Counted from the stretch's first letter, positions 33,098 through 42,775 are shown. The stretch is 64,000 bases of DNA from an uncultured Clostridia bacterium (GCA_946550725.1 CAMNQX010000005.1:42113-106112), one strand, 5' to 3'. Notes: generated by a model from the sequence alone, not told the origin. Numbers and translations: made by a program.

Positions 33098-36000
33098 GTC
33101 TGACTCTCCTTCACCACGACGTTATCTTCTCCCAGCACCGTCCGCAGTTCCTCTAAGAGCGCTTCATGGAGCTGACACACGGCGCCCAGCCGCTTGCCCT
33201 CCTCCTCCAGGTAGAGGACCGCCTTGCTCTGCCCCGGGAATAGGGCAAAAAGACAGCGCACCCGCTCCAAATGGGGGTCGCTCTCATTTCGGAAGCGCAA
33301 AAACAGCTTACGTGGCTTCTCTCCGCCGCCGTCCGCCGCGTCCACCCCGCCGTCCTCCAGAGGATAGACCTTGTTGCACAGGAGCTGGGGCGCCTTTTCG
33401 TCCCGGACAGACAGCTTGCCGTAGACCAGCACGGGGAAGTTGGCCTTCAGGTAGCTGCCGCTCTCCTCCAGCGTCCGGGAGAACACCAGCAGCTCTATGG
33501 TGCCCGTGTCGTCCTCCAGCGTCACATAGGCCATCAGGGTATTGTTGCGGGTGGTCTTGGTCTTCACCGCAGAGATCACCCCCGCGATGACGACCTGCTG
33601 CTCGTCCCGGTAGTGTTCGGGGCCATCCTCCCGCTCAAAATCCGCCAGAATGGGACCGATCGGCTCCGCCTTGTGCGCCCGGGCGGCGGCGCGGTACTCG
33701 TCCATAGGATGCCCGGAAAGATAGAGGCCGGTGACCTCCTTCTCCATGAGCATCTTCTCCCGCTGGGTGTACTCGGGGATGTTGGGCAGGGGAATCTCTG
33801 GAATTGTGACGGTTTCTCCCCCGCCGCCGCCAAACAGGTCAAACTGCCCCTCCAGGCTCTGCTTGTGGGCTTCGCCCACCGCCCCGGCCACCTGATCGCA
33901 CACCTGCATGAGCTGGGAGCGGCGGGCGCCGGTGGCATCAAAGGCCCCGGACCGGATGAGGCTTTCCAGCACCCGGCGGTTCAGGTCGTAGTCGTACATC
34001 CGGGCGCAGAAGTCGGTAAAGGAGGTAAAGGGTCCGTGCTTCTCCCGCTCGGCCAGCACCTGCTGGGTAAAGCCCCGGCCCACCCCCTTCAGCGCCGCCA
34101 AGCCGAAGCGAATATCCTTCCCCGAGACGGTGAATTCCGTCTCCGACTGGTTCACGTCCGGGGGCAGCAGGGCGATGCCCATGTCCTTGCACTCGGCGAT
34201 ATACTCCGCCACCTTCTCCTTGGAGTCCAGCACAGAGGTCAACAGCGCCGCCATATACTCCCGGGGGTAGTGATATTTGAACCACGCCGTCTGATAAGCC
34301 ACGATGGCGTAGCTCACCGCGTGGGCCTTGTTGAAGGCGTAGTTGGCGAAGTCGTAGATCTCGTCGTAGATGGCCTCTCCCGCCTTTACGTCGATGCCGT
34401 TGCCCACGCAGCCGGGGATGTTGCGGGCAGGGTCGCCGTGGAGGAACGCCTCCCGCTCCCGCTCCACGTCCTTGGCCTTCTTCTTGCTCATGGCGCGGCG
34501 CACCATATCTGCCTGTCCCAGAGAGTAGCCCCCCAGCTTGCGGAAGATCTCGATGACCTGCTCCTGGTAGACGATACAGCCGTAGGTGTTGGACAAGATC
34601 GGCTTCAGGGCGGGGTGCTTGTACCGAATGAGGCTGGGGTCCTGGGCGCAGGCGATGAACCGGGGGATGGAGTCCATGGGGCCGGGGCGGTAGAGGGCGA
34701 TGATGGCGGTGATGTCCTCGATGCTCCGGGGCTTCAGCCCCACGCACACCCCTGTCATCCCTGCTGACTCCATCTGGAACACCCCCGAGGTCTTGCCCTC
34801 GGAGAGCATTTGAAACACGTTCGGGTCGTCCATGGGGATGGCCTTGATATCGAAGCTGGGGTCGGTTCGCCGCACCATCTGGACGGCGTCGTCCAGAATG
34901 GTGATGTTGCGAAGGCCCAGAAAGTCCATTTTTAAGAGGCCCAGCTCCTCAATGGTGGTCATGGTGTACTGGGTCACGGGGATGCCGTCGTTGGTGGCCA
35001 GGGGGACGTACTCATACACCGGACGGCTGGTGATGACCACCCCGGCGGCGTGAGTGGAGGTGTTCCGGGGCATCCCCTCCACCGCCATGGCGGTGTCAAT
35101 GAGGGTCTTCACCCGCTCGTCCTCTTCGCAGCGGTCCCGCAGGGGCTTGGAGAGCTTCAGAGCGTTGTCCAACGTGATCTTGGGGTCGAAAGGCACCTCC
35201 TTGGCGATGGCGTCCACCTCGGCGTAGGGGAAGCTCAGCGCCCGCCCCACGTCCCGGATGGCCGCCCGGGCCTTGAGGGTGCCAAAGGTGACGATCTGGC
35301 TCACCCGGTCCGCGCCGTATTTTTCCGTCACATAGTCGATCACGTCCTGGCGGCGGCGGATGCAGAAGTCGGTGTCGATATCGGGCATGGTCACCCGCTC
35401 GGGGTTCAAAAACCGCTCGAACACCAGGTCATATTTCATGGGGTCCACGTCGGTGATATCCAGACAGTAGCTGACGATGCTCCCCGCCGCCGAGCCGCGG
35501 CCCGGCCCCACAGGGATGCCGTTTTTCTTGGCGTAGCCGATGAAGTCGGAGACGATGAGGAAGTAATCCACAAACCCCATCTGGCGGATGACCCCCATCT
35601 CGTAGCTGAGCCGCTCCGCGTACTCCCCGGGCGGCGTGCCGTATCGCCGCTTCAGCCCCTCCTCGCAGCAGTCCTTAAAGTAGTCCCAGCTGTCGGTGTA
35701 CCCCTCGGGGAGTTGGAAGGAGGGCAGGTGGTGCTTGCCGAACTCAAAGTCCACCTGGCACCGGGCGGCAATTTTGGCGGTGTTCTCCACCGCCTCGGGG
35801 AAATCGGGAAACAGCGCCGCCATCTCCTCCTCGCTCTTGAGGTAAAACTCCTCCGTCTCGAATTTCATGCGGTTGGGGTCGTCCACCGTCTTGCCCATCT
35901 GGACGCACATGAGTACGTCCTGGGTCCGGGCGTCCTCCCGGGCCAGATAGTGGGCGTCGTTGGTCACCACCAGCGGGAGGCCCGTCTCCTCGTGGAGGCG

Positions 36001-36570
36001 GATCAACCCCGCCGCCACCTGCTTCTGCACCGGGATGCCGTGATCCTGCAGCTCCAGATAGTAATGCTCCGGGCCAAACAGTTCGGCCATCTCCAGGGCG
36101 TGGGCCTTGGCCCCCTCGTAGTCCCCCGCCATCAGCCGCCGGGGCAGCTCCCCCGCCAGACAGGCGGACAGGGCGATCAGCCCTTTGCTGTGGGCGCGGA
36201 GGAGGTCCATGTCGATGCGGGGCTTCATGTAAAAGCCCTCGGTGTACCCCATAGAGACCATGTAGGACAGGTTGCGGTAGCCCTCCATATTTTCGCACAG
36301 CAGCACTAGATGCCGCGCCTCGTTGTCCAGCCCATGCTCCCGGTCAAAGCGGGTGCGGGGAGCCACATACACCTCGCAGCCGATGACGGGATGGACCCCC
36401 GCCGCCTTGCACGCCTTGTAAAAGTCGATGACCCCGTACATATTTCCGTGGTCGGTGATGGCGATGGCGTCCTGGCCCAGCTCCTGGAGCCGCGCCGCCA
36501 GCTTGTCGATGCGGCACACCCCGTCCAGCAGGGAAAACTGGGTATGTACATGTAAATGGGCAAAGGCCAT
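33094..36570 (-). CDS. dnaE: DNA polymerase III subunit alpha
   Basis: The DnaE-type replicative polymerase (error-prone or lagging-strand enzyme in Firmicutes that also have PolC). 1158 residues. PHP domain at the N-terminus (FAHLHVHTQFSLLDG; AITDHGNMYGVIDFY), palm aspartates in MPDIDTDFC, then GVFQMESAGM, YQEQVI and MRRAMSKKKA blocks, a helix-hairpin-helix region (GLAALKGVGRGFTQQVL), and an OB-fold near 1000 (VVIAGVISAVKTKTTRNNTLMAYVTLED). Complete and ungapped. The ATG follows GAGGAAACC. The gene overlaps cls. Confidence 0.96.
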   Translation of the reverse strand: MAFAHLHVHTQFSLLDGVCRIDKLAARLQELGQDAIAITDHGNMYGVIDFYKACKAAGVHPVIGCEVYVAPRTRFDREHGLDNEARHLVLLCENMEGYRNLSYMVSMGYTEGFYMKPRIDMDLLRAHSKGLIALSACLAGELPRRLMAGDYEGAKAHALEMAELFGPEHYYLELQDHGIPVQKQVAAGLIRLHEETGLPLVVTNDAHYLAREDARTQDVLMCVQMGKTVDDPNRMKFETEEFYLKSEEEMAALFPDFPEAVENTAKIAARCQVDFEFGKHHLPSFQLPEGYTDSWDYFKDCCEEGLKRRYGTPPGEYAERLSYEMGVIRQMGFVDYFLIVSDFIGYAKKNGIPVGPGRGSAAGSIVSYCLDITDVDPMKYDLVFERFLNPERVTMPDIDTDFCIRRRQDVIDYVTEKYGADRVSQIVTFGTLKARAAIRDVGRALSFPYAEVDAIAKEVPFDPKITLDNALKLSKPLRDRCEEDERVKTLIDTAMAVEGMPRNTSTHAAGVVITSRPVYEYVPLATNDGIPVTQYTMTTIEELGLLKMDFLGLRNITILDDAVQMVRRTDPSFDIKAIPMDDPNVFQMLSEGKTSGVFQMESAGMTGVCVGLKPRSIEDITAIIALYRPGPMDSIPRFIACAQDPSLIRYKHPALKPILSNTYGCIVYQEQVIEIFRKLGGYSLGQADMVRRAMSKKKAKDVEREREAFLHGDPARNIPGCVGNGIDVKAGEAIYDEIYDFANYAFNKAHAVSYAIVAYQTAWFKYHYPREYMAALLTSVLDSKEKVAEYIAECKDMGIALLPPDVNQSETEFTVSGKDIRFGLAALKGVGRGFTQQVLAEREKHGPFTSFTDFCARMYDYDLNRRVLESLIRSGAFDATGARRSQLMQVCDQVAGAVGEAHKQSLEGQFDLFGGGGGETVTIPEIPLPNIPEYTQREKMLMEKEVTGLYLSGHPMDEYRAAARAHKAEPIGPILADFEREDGPEHYRDEQQVVIAGVISAVKTKTTRNNTLMAYVTLEDDTGTIELLVFSRTLEESGSYLKANFPVLVYGKLSVRDEKAPQLLCNKVYPLEDGGVDAADGGGEKPRKLFLRFRNESDPHLERVRCLFALFPGQSKAVLYLEEEGKRLGAVCQLHEALLEELRTVLGEDNVVVKESQT

Positions 36571-36600
36571 GGTGGTTTCCTCTTTTCTTTGGTAAACTGA

Positions 36601-37032
36601 CTAGAACAACTGGACCTCTGTGATCCCGGAACGCCGATCCGCCTGGACCCTTGTAACGATCATCTGAAAGCGTACCTCTCCGCTTTCGACCGAATACCTG
36701 GTCTCATGTGTGGCCGCGCCGCCGCTATAATGCTGGATGGAAAAGCCCGTTCGGCGCATCGTGAAGGTTTTTTCGCCGCCCTGTTCCTTCCAAAAGCGGC
36801 ACAGGTCTTCAAAATAAGCCTGAAAGTCTTTTTTTGACATACGGCCGGGGTGCATCAGACGCCAGGCGTCCTCTTCCTTTTCTTCCGCCACCGCCTGTAA
36901 AAAGGCCTGGGCCACGGCGGGCGACTCCCGGTCCTTTTGAATGAAGTTCACAACAAACGCGATCACGCCAGCCAACAGCGCAAGGGTGATTGCAATACTG
37001 ATCACCGCCGCCTGCTTGTCCCGCTTGCTCAT
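36601..37032 (-). CDS. Small membrane-anchored protein of unknown function
   Basis: A 143-residue protein with an N-terminal membrane helix (AAVISIAITLALLAGVIAFVV) and an extracytoplasmic part of about 110 residues (AVAQAFLQAVAEEKEEDAWRLMHPGRMSKKDFQAYF) that resembles a small NTF2-like or DUF4878-type fold by its helix-then-strand layout. No catalytic residues are evident. It lies between dnaE and whiA. Confidence 0.65.
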   Translation of the reverse strand: MSKRDKQAAVISIAITLALLAGVIAFVVNFIQKDRESPAVAQAFLQAVAEEKEEDAWRLMHPGRMSKKDFQAYFEDLCRFWKEQGGEKTFTMRRTGFSIQHYSGGAATHETRYSVESGEVRFQMIVTRVQADRRSGITEVQLF

Positions 37033-37058
37033 CTGTCATTCCGCCTCCGCTCTCATTT

Positions 37059-37961
37059 CTATTCCTCCTCCAGAGCCAATGCCATCAATTTTCGCAGGCG
37101 GTGGTTGAGGCACGACTTGCTCACCGGGGGGCTGCACTGTTCCGCCAGCTCGGAGAGAGTACATTCGGGAAATTCCCGTCGAAGCCGTGCCGTCTCCCGG
37201 AGCTTGCCCGGCAGGGAGGAAAGTACCCCCCGGGCCTCCAGGCGTGCGATGGCGGCAAGCTGCTCCTGGGAGGCCTGGACCGCCTTGTCCAAATTGGCCG
37301 CGTCGCAGTTCACCCGGCGGTTGACCCCGTTGCGGATATCCTTTTCCAGCTTGGCGTTCATGACCTCCATGGCCGCCACTCCCGCGCCCATGACGGTGAG
37401 CAGCTCCTCCAGGGTCTCGCTGTGCTTGACGTAGACCACGAAGTTCCCCTTGCGGGCGGCTAGCTTGGCCTGAAAGCCCATCTCGCGGAGCACCACCGGG
37501 AACGCCCGGCTCACCGCCCGGTGGGTGGTGGTCCACTCCAAATGGTAGTCCTTTTCCGGGTCGGTCACCGCCCCGCCGGCCAAAAACGCCCCCCGGCAGA
37601 AGGCCACCCGGCAGCAGTCCTCCTCCACCACGGGGAAATTCAGCGTGCGGCTCACCGTCCGTTCCGGCTCGTAGCCGTAGCACCGCTCCAGGGTCTCCAG
37701 CTTGGCGGGCTTGTCGATGACGAACACCCGCTTTCCCGCCCCGGCGGGGTCGGGCCGCTTGTCAAAATCCATGTGGAAGGCCTTGCGGAACAGCAAGGGG
37801 AGCCGTCTGGCGAAGGGTTCGGACTCGGTGACGATACGCACCTCACGGCTTGTCCAGCTGTTGCAGAACAGCAGCACGCCGTAGCACTCCGCCACCGCGC
37901 AGCACTTTTTGGACACCTTGGCCCGGCAAAGCTCCTCCTTCACTCTTGCGGAAAAGGTCAT
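37059..37961 (-). CDS. whiA: DNA-binding protein WhiA
   Basis: A 300-residue member of the WhiA family, which has a LAGLIDADG-like N-terminal fold and a C-terminal helix-turn-helix, and influences cell division and chromosome segregation in Firmicutes (sporulation in Streptomyces). It opens TFSARVKEELCRAK, has GAFLAGGAVTDPEKDYHLEW in the homing-endonuclease-like part, and ends CTLSELAEQCSPPVSKSCLNHRLRKL. The ATG at 37961 suits the GAGAGG site better than the ATG at 37970. Last gene of murB-rapZ-yvcK-whiA. Confidence 0.95.
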   Translation of the reverse strand: MTFSARVKEELCRAKVSKKCCAVAECYGVLLFCNSWTSREVRIVTESEPFARRLPLLFRKAFHMDFDKRPDPAGAGKRVFVIDKPAKLETLERCYGYEPERTVSRTLNFPVVEEDCCRVAFCRGAFLAGGAVTDPEKDYHLEWTTTHRAVSRAFPVVLREMGFQAKLAARKGNFVVYVKHSETLEELLTVMGAGVAAMEVMNAKLEKDIRNGVNRRVNCDAANLDKAVQASQEQLAAIARLEARGVLSSLPGKLRETARLRREFPECTLSELAEQCSPPVSKSCLNHRLRKLMALALEEE

Positions 37962-37988
37962 GGCCCCCATCCTCTCTTTGGTGGTCGT

Positions 37989-38978
37989 TTAGAAAATACG
38001 GGTGTGGCCCCGCTCCTGATACAGCTCCAGCACCGCCTGGGCCAGCTGCTCGGGGTCGTGGCGGGCGTACTGCGCCCCGATGGGGGTGGTCAGCGCGCGT
38101 TCCACCACCTCCACGCCAAGCCGCGCCAGACGGTCATAGTCGATGACGATGGGGCGGGCGTCCTCCTCCCGGTACCGCTCCAGCAGCTCGTCGGACACCG
38201 CGGCGTTGTTGCAAAGGCAGATATCCAGATTGGTCAGGCCGTGCTCCATCAGCGCCTCCACATGGTCGGCGGCGGTCATGTCCTCCGTCTCGCCGTCCTG
38301 GGTCATGATGTTGCACACATAGATCTTCAGCGCGTCCGACGCGCTGATGGCCTCCGCCACCCCGTCCACCAGCAGGTTGGGGATGACGCTGGTGTAGAGG
38401 CTCCCCGGCCCCAGCAAAATAAGCTCCGCCCGGGCGATGGCCTCCAGCGTCTCCGGCAGGGCCGGGGGATGCTCCGGCAGCAGGCGCACATGGGCCAGGC
38501 GGCAGTCCTGCTCCTTCTTGAACTGAAAAATTTTTGACTCCCCCACCACCCGCGCGCCGTTTTCAAAGACGGCCTCCAGGTTCACGTTGGCGTTGGTGAC
38601 GGGCAGCACCCGCCCGGAGATGGCCAGCACCTGGCTCATGCGGGCCACGGCCTGGTCAAAGGAGTCGGAGATGCCGTTGAGGGCGGCCAAAAGCAGGTTG
38701 CCGAAGCTCTGCCCCGCCAAGGAGCCTTCGGTGAAGCGGTAGCCCAGCAGCTGGCTCATCACCGGCTCCACGTTGGCCAGGGACTGCATACAGTTTCGGA
38801 TGTCCCCCGGCGGGAGCATCCCCAGGTCCTGGCGAAGCATCCCCGAGCCGCCGCCGTCGTCGGCAACGGTGACGATGGCGGTGAGGTCGTCCACCCGGCT
38901 TTTCAGCCCGCGCAGCATATTGGAAAGACCGTGGCCGCCGCCGATGGCGACCACCTGCGGTCCTCTTGCTTTTGTCAT
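37989..38978 (-). CDS. yvcK: YvcK-family protein (gluconeogenesis factor / Mgf)
   Basis: A 329-residue protein of the CofD-like fold that binds UDP-sugars and affects cell wall precursor flow in Firmicutes. VVAIGGGHGLSNMLRGLK is the N-terminal nucleotide-binding block, followed by IVTVADDGGGSGMLRQDLGMLPPGDIRNCM and LILLGPGSLYTSVIPNLLV, all diagnostic. It lies between rapZ and whiA, the normal order in Bacillus and Clostridia. Confidence 0.95.
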   Translation of the reverse strand: MTKARGPQVVAIGGGHGLSNMLRGLKSRVDDLTAIVTVADDGGGSGMLRQDLGMLPPGDIRNCMQSLANVEPVMSQLLGYRFTEGSLAGQSFGNLLLAALNGISDSFDQAVARMSQVLAISGRVLPVTNANVNLEAVFENGARVVGESKIFQFKKEQDCRLAHVRLLPEHPPALPETLEAIARAELILLGPGSLYTSVIPNLLVDGVAEAISASDALKIYVCNIMTQDGETEDMTAADHVEALMEHGLTNLDICLCNNAAVSDELLERYREEDARPIVIDYDRLARLGVEVVERALTTPIGAQYARHDPEQLAQAVLELYQERGHTRIF

Positions 38979-38990
38979 CCCGCTCCCCCC

Positions 38991-39851
38991 TTATGCCCGG
39001 GTCATGTCCCGGTGGTTCTCGCTGGCGTTGTAGCCCTTTTGGCGGATGAAATCCGCCAGCGAACGGGTAATGGCCACCGAGCGGTGCTGGCCGCCGGTGC
39101 AGCCCACGGCGATGACCAGCGCGCTCTTGCCCTCCTCCACATAGAGGGGCAGGAGGAAGCTCATCAGGTCCTCCAAATGCTTCACCAGGTCGGAGGTCTG
39201 TTGATAGCCCCACAAAAAGTCCCGCACCCCCGCGTCCAGCCCCGTCTGATGCCGCAGCTCCGCGATATAGAAGGGGTTGGGCAGGCACCGCACGTCAAAC
39301 ACCAGGTCCGCTTCGATGGGGATACCGTATTTGAACCCGAAGGAGACCACCGAGACGCTCATCTCCGGCCCCTCCCCGGGGGTGCCAAACAGCCGCAGTA
39401 CCTCCCCCCGCAGCTTGGCGGTGGAGAGGGCGGTGGTGTCGATGATGTACTCCGAACGCTTGCGCACCGGCTCCATGGCGTTGCGCTCCAGATCGACGGC
39501 CTGCAGCAGGGTGCGTCCGTCCTTTGCCAGGGGATGGCTGCGGCGGGTCTCCTTGTACCGCTTGATGATGGTCTCGGCAGACGCCTCCACAAACAGGATC
39601 TTATGTCCGCACTTCATGGCGTCCAGCTGGTCCAGGGCGGCGAACAGGCCGTCGAAGGTCTGCCCGCCCCGGATGTCGGTGACCAGCGCCACCTTGTCGT
39701 ACTTCCCGGGGCTGGCCATACAAAGCTCTGCCAGGGGCGGGATCAGCTGAGCCGGGAGGTTGTCCACACAGTAGAACCCCATGTCCTCCAAAAAGGACGC
39801 CACCTTACTTTTTCCCGCCCCGGAGAGACCGGATACAAGGATAAATTCCAT
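38991..39851 (-). CDS. rapZ: RNase adapter protein RapZ
   Basis: A 286-residue nucleotide-binding protein (YvcJ in Bacillus). It has Walker A GLSGAGKS near the N-terminus, EDMGFYCVDNLP, and a C-terminal domain with SFGFKYGIPIEADLVFDVRCLPNPF and VAVGCTGGQHRSV-type blocks (here IAVGCTGGQHRSVAI). In enteric bacteria it directs RNase E to GlmZ; in Firmicutes its role is less clear, with effects on competence. The ATG at 39851 follows GGTGAAATC. Confidence 0.95.
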   Translation of the reverse strand: MEFILVSGLSGAGKSKVASFLEDMGFYCVDNLPAQLIPPLAELCMASPGKYDKVALVTDIRGGQTFDGLFAALDQLDAMKCGHKILFVEASAETIIKRYKETRRSHPLAKDGRTLLQAVDLERNAMEPVRKRSEYIIDTTALSTAKLRGEVLRLFGTPGEGPEMSVSVVSFGFKYGIPIEADLVFDVRCLPNPFYIAELRHQTGLDAGVRDFLWGYQQTSDLVKHLEDLMSFLLPLYVEEGKSALVIAVGCTGGQHRSVAITRSLADFIRQKGYNASENHRDMTRA

Positions 39852-39862
39852 GATTTCACCGC

Positions 39863-40759
39863 CTAACCTAAAAATTCCACTTCCGCTTCCAGGGCGACCC
39901 CTGTCCGGGCCGCCACCTGCCGCTTCACTTCCTCCATCACCGCCAGCACGTCGGCGGCGGTGGCGTTGTCCACGTTCACCACAAAGCCCGCGTGCTTTTC
40001 CGACACCTGCGCCCCGCCGATCCGCAGGCCCTTCAGCCCGCACTGGTCGATGAGGGCGGCGGCGAAGTGCCCCTCGGGCCGCTTGAAGGTGCTCCCCGCG
40101 CTGGGATAATTGAGTGGCTGCTTGTCCCGCCTGCGCCGGGCAAAGTCCTCCATGGCGGCGCGGATCTCCGCCGGCTCTCCCGGCCTCAGGGCAAAGCACG
40201 CCGCCGTGATCAACAGCGGTTCCTTGCAAAAGATACTGCGGCGGTAAGAAAAGTCGCAGTCCGCCGGGGAAATGCGCCGCTTTTCTCCTGTCTCGTCCAG
40301 CGCCTCCACCCAGGCTACCGCGTCCTTCAGCTCGCCGCCGTAGGCCCCGGCGTTCATCCGCACGCCGCCGCCCACACTGCCGGGGATGCCCTGGGCAAAC
40401 TCCAGCCCCGTCAGGGCGTGTTCCGCGGCGAAGTGGGCCAGCTTGGCCAGGGAGACGCCGCTCCCCGCCACGATCTCGCCGCCCCGGCGGCTGAGACCGT
40501 CCAGCCGCGCGGTGGAAAGGACCACCCCGTCATAACCGGCGTCGGCGGCCAAAATGTTGGAGCCGTTGCCCAAGAAGAAGGGAACCACACTCTTTTCCCG
40601 ACAAATGTTCAAAATTTTTCCCGCTTCTTCTTCCGTTTTCGGGCAGAGGAGCCACCGGGCGGGACCGCCGATACGGAAGGTAGTGTGGGCGCTCAGCGGC
40701 TCCTGCTCATAGGCCTCCAGGCCGGGCAGCGCCTCGCGCCAGTTCACGTGTTCGGTCAT
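39863..40759 (-). CDS. murB: UDP-N-acetylenolpyruvoylglucosamine reductase
   Basis: Reduces UDP-GlcNAc-enolpyruvate to UDP-MurNAc in peptidoglycan synthesis, with FAD and NADPH. HTTFRIGGPARWLLCP and LGNGSNILAADAGYDGVV are the FAD-binding blocks. FAQGIPGSVGGGVRMNAGAYGGEL follows, and the catalytic Ser is in YPSAGSTFKRP. Type II (shorter) MurB, 298 residues. The ATG at 40759 has GGGAGGCGAGG upstream. It heads the murB-rapZ-yvcK-whiA row. Confidence 0.96.
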   Translation of the reverse strand: MTEHVNWREALPGLEAYEQEPLSAHTTFRIGGPARWLLCPKTEEEAGKILNICREKSVVPFFLGNGSNILAADAGYDGVVLSTARLDGLSRRGGEIVAGSGVSLAKLAHFAAEHALTGLEFAQGIPGSVGGGVRMNAGAYGGELKDAVAWVEALDETGEKRRISPADCDFSYRRSIFCKEPLLITAACFALRPGEPAEIRAAMEDFARRRRDKQPLNYPSAGSTFKRPEGHFAAALIDQCGLKGLRIGGAQVSEKHAGFVVNVDNATAADVLAVMEEVKRQVAARTGVALEAEVEFLG

Positions 40760-40925
40760 GTCCTCGCCTCCCTGAAAACAATTATATTTATTATAACAAA
40801 TTCCGCCTGCAAATAGAATACCCCTGGGGCAATTTGTCTGGAAGTTGAAGGAAACAACGGCGGTGACGTATAGGTATTCTCCTTTTGGAAATGCTAGCTT
40901 TGCCCGAAAAAGAGGAGGAGAAGGT

Positions 40926-41150
40926 ATGATTTTAGATAAGATCGCCCTGTTTTTTGCCATTGTCGGCGGACTGAACTGGGGCTGTGTCGGGCTGTTCAAG
41001 GTAGACCTGGTGGCCTATCTGTGCGGCGGCGTGACCACCCCTCTGGCGCGGATCATCTACGTCGTGGTCGGCTTGGCTGCCCTCTGGTGCGTCACGCTGC
41101 TGTTCCGCGACACCCAGGACAACAGTCACCGCCACACCCAGACCGCCTAA
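40926..41150 (+). CDS. DUF378 small membrane protein
   Basis: A 74-residue protein with two membrane helices. The opening MILDKIALFFAIVGGLNWGCVGLF (the GGLNWGLVG-type motif) and the second helix ARIIYVVVGLAALWCVTLLF are diagnostic of DUF378. AGAGGAGGAGAAG lies before the ATG. Function unknown. Transcribed away from murB and followed by its own terminator. Confidence 0.9.
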   Translation: MILDKIALFFAIVGGLNWGCVGLFKVDLVAYLCGGVTTPLARIIYVVVGLAALWCVTLLFRDTQDNSHRHTQTA

Positions 41151-41152
41151 GA

Positions 41153-41181
41153 AAAAGGCCCGCCTTCCGGCGGGCTTTTTT
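41153..41181 (+). terminator. Terminator after the DUF378 gene
   Basis: GCCCGCC pairs with GGCGGGC across TTCC, with A5 before and T6 after, so it could also stop the converging histidine kinase transcript. Confidence 0.9.
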
Positions 41182-41186
41182 CTGGT

Positions 41187-42599
41187 TCACGCTTCCAGAG
41201 GCAGGCGGATGGTCACGCGGCACCCGCCGCCCTCAGCGTTGGACAGAGTGAGGGTGCCGCCGTGGCGGGTGATGATCTCGTCGCACACCGCCAGGCCGAT
41301 CCCCGAGCCGCGGGCCTTAGACGAGCCTTTGTAAAACTTGTACTTCACGTGGGGCAGCTCGTCCTCGGGGATGCCTGGGCCGTAGTCCCGGATGGTGATG
41401 ACCGCCTCGTCCCCCTCCCGGTGGATGGCGCTCTCGATGCGCTCTCCCGAGCCGCCGTGCTTGGCGGCGTTGTCCAAAATGTTACAGAACACCTGGCGCA
41501 GGCGCTGGGGGTCCGCCTCGATGGGGGGGAATTCCTCGTCGCAGTCGGTGTGGGTGAGGGTGATGCCCTCCCGGCGGAAGAACTCCCGGTAGGTATACAC
41601 CGCGTCCTCCAGCTCCGCCTTGATGTCCACCGACTCGATGGAAAGGGTAAACCGCCCGTCCTCGATGCGGGTGAAGTCCAGCAGCTCCTCCACCATGTTG
41701 GTCAGCCTTCTCGCCTCGCTGACAATGATGGAGAGGCCCTTTTTCATGTCCTCCGCCTCCCGCACCTCGCCGCTGGCCATGGTCTCCGCCCAGCCGTTGA
41801 TGGCGGTGAGGGGGGTGCGCAGCTCGTGGGACACCGAGGAGATAAATTCGCTTTTCAGCTTCTCCGACTGGTTGATCTTCATGGACATATCGTTGATGGC
41901 GTCGATCAGGTCGCCGATCTCGTCATCGGAACGCTTCTCCATCTGGATGCCGTAGCTGCCCCCGGCGATGCGCTGGGCGATGTCGGTAATGCCGGACACC
42001 GGCTCCACGATGGAGCGGACGAAATAGAGGTTGGAAAAGTACACAATGGCGATGATGAGCGCGCCCACGCCAAAGGCCAGCAGCACCACCAGGGCGATCT
42101 GTCGGTCCACCAGCTTCAGGGAGGTCACCAGGCGCACCGCGCCTACCACCGTCCCGTCGTAAATGATGGGCGCGGCCACGCACATGATGTGCTCCCCGGT
42201 GTTGGGATCGTTGCCCGTCCACGGGGTGAGAGTCTTATTTTCGATGGCCCCCACGATGTCCGCCGTGCCCGGCGTGGACCCGGCGGTGAGGCCGTAAGAG
42301 GAATACTGGATGCGGCCAAAGGGGTTGAGGAACTGGATCTCCAGCTTCCCCTTCTCCTCAAACTCCGCCACATAGCTGGCGGCGCGGTTGTTGTACTCCG
42401 TCTCGGTGAAGTTGCGGAAGCTCCGGGTGGCCATGGCGGCGCGGGCCTCCAGGTCGGAGGACATGGTAGAGTAGTAAAAGCTGGACATGGCCAGAGAGAA
42501 GGCGGAGACGCCCAGCAGGACCACGAACAGCACCACCGCAAGGGAGTTGACCATCCACCGCTGGCGTATCCCCCGGGCGCGGGCGCGTTTTTTCGTCAT
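41187..42599 (-). CDS. Sensor histidine kinase with HAMP domain
   Basis: A 470-residue membrane kinase. The first membrane helix is at about 17-40, then an extracellular region of about 135 residues (containing GRIQYSSYGLTAGSTPGTAD), a second helix (about 175-200), a HAMP domain, HisKA with the phosphorylated histidine in SSVSHELRTPLTAI, the N box CNILDNAAKHG, and the G boxes DYGPGIPEDELP and SGIGLAVCDEIITRHGG. The signal is unknown. Partner of the response regulator upstream. Domain order resembles WalK/VicK but it lacks a PAS domain. Confidence 0.92.
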   Translation of the reverse strand: MTKKRARARGIRQRWMVNSLAVVLFVVLLGVSAFSLAMSSFYYSTMSSDLEARAAMATRSFRNFTETEYNNRAASYVAEFEEKGKLEIQFLNPFGRIQYSSYGLTAGSTPGTADIVGAIENKTLTPWTGNDPNTGEHIMCVAAPIIYDGTVVGAVRLVTSLKLVDRQIALVVLLAFGVGALIIAIVYFSNLYFVRSIVEPVSGITDIAQRIAGGSYGIQMEKRSDDEIGDLIDAINDMSMKINQSEKLKSEFISSVSHELRTPLTAINGWAETMASGEVREAEDMKKGLSIIVSEARRLTNMVEELLDFTRIEDGRFTLSIESVDIKAELEDAVYTYREFFRREGITLTHTDCDEEFPPIEADPQRLRQVFCNILDNAAKHGGSGERIESAIHREGDEAVITIRDYGPGIPEDELPHVKYKFYKGSSKARGSGIGLAVCDEIITRHGGTLTLSNAEGGGCRVTIRLPLEA

Positions 42600-42775
42600 G
42601 GAAAACTCCTCCTTTCGTTGGGTGGTGGGGTCGCGCTTCGTTGTCACGCCTCGCCTGTTCGCGACGCGGTTCTAAGCCCTCCGACTGCGGAAAGATCCAT
42701 CCGGGGCTTCGCCCCTCCTTGGGGTCTTTCCTCCGCTCCGGCCTTAGCCCGCTGCTCACGACGGCTCGGACGCTT
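42600..42775. repeat. Structured intergenic spacer, candidate dispersed repeat
   Basis: This 176-base spacer inside the two-component operon is folded in on itself. GGGGC-TTC-GCCCC (42703-42715) forms the tip, and CTAAGCCCTCCGACTGCGGA with AAGAT (42672-42696) pairs imperfectly with GTCTTTCCTCCGCTCCGG and CCTTAG (42724-42747). It carries no open frame of its own. Its length and structure resemble dispersed repeats found between genes in this bacterial group. Confidence 0.45.
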
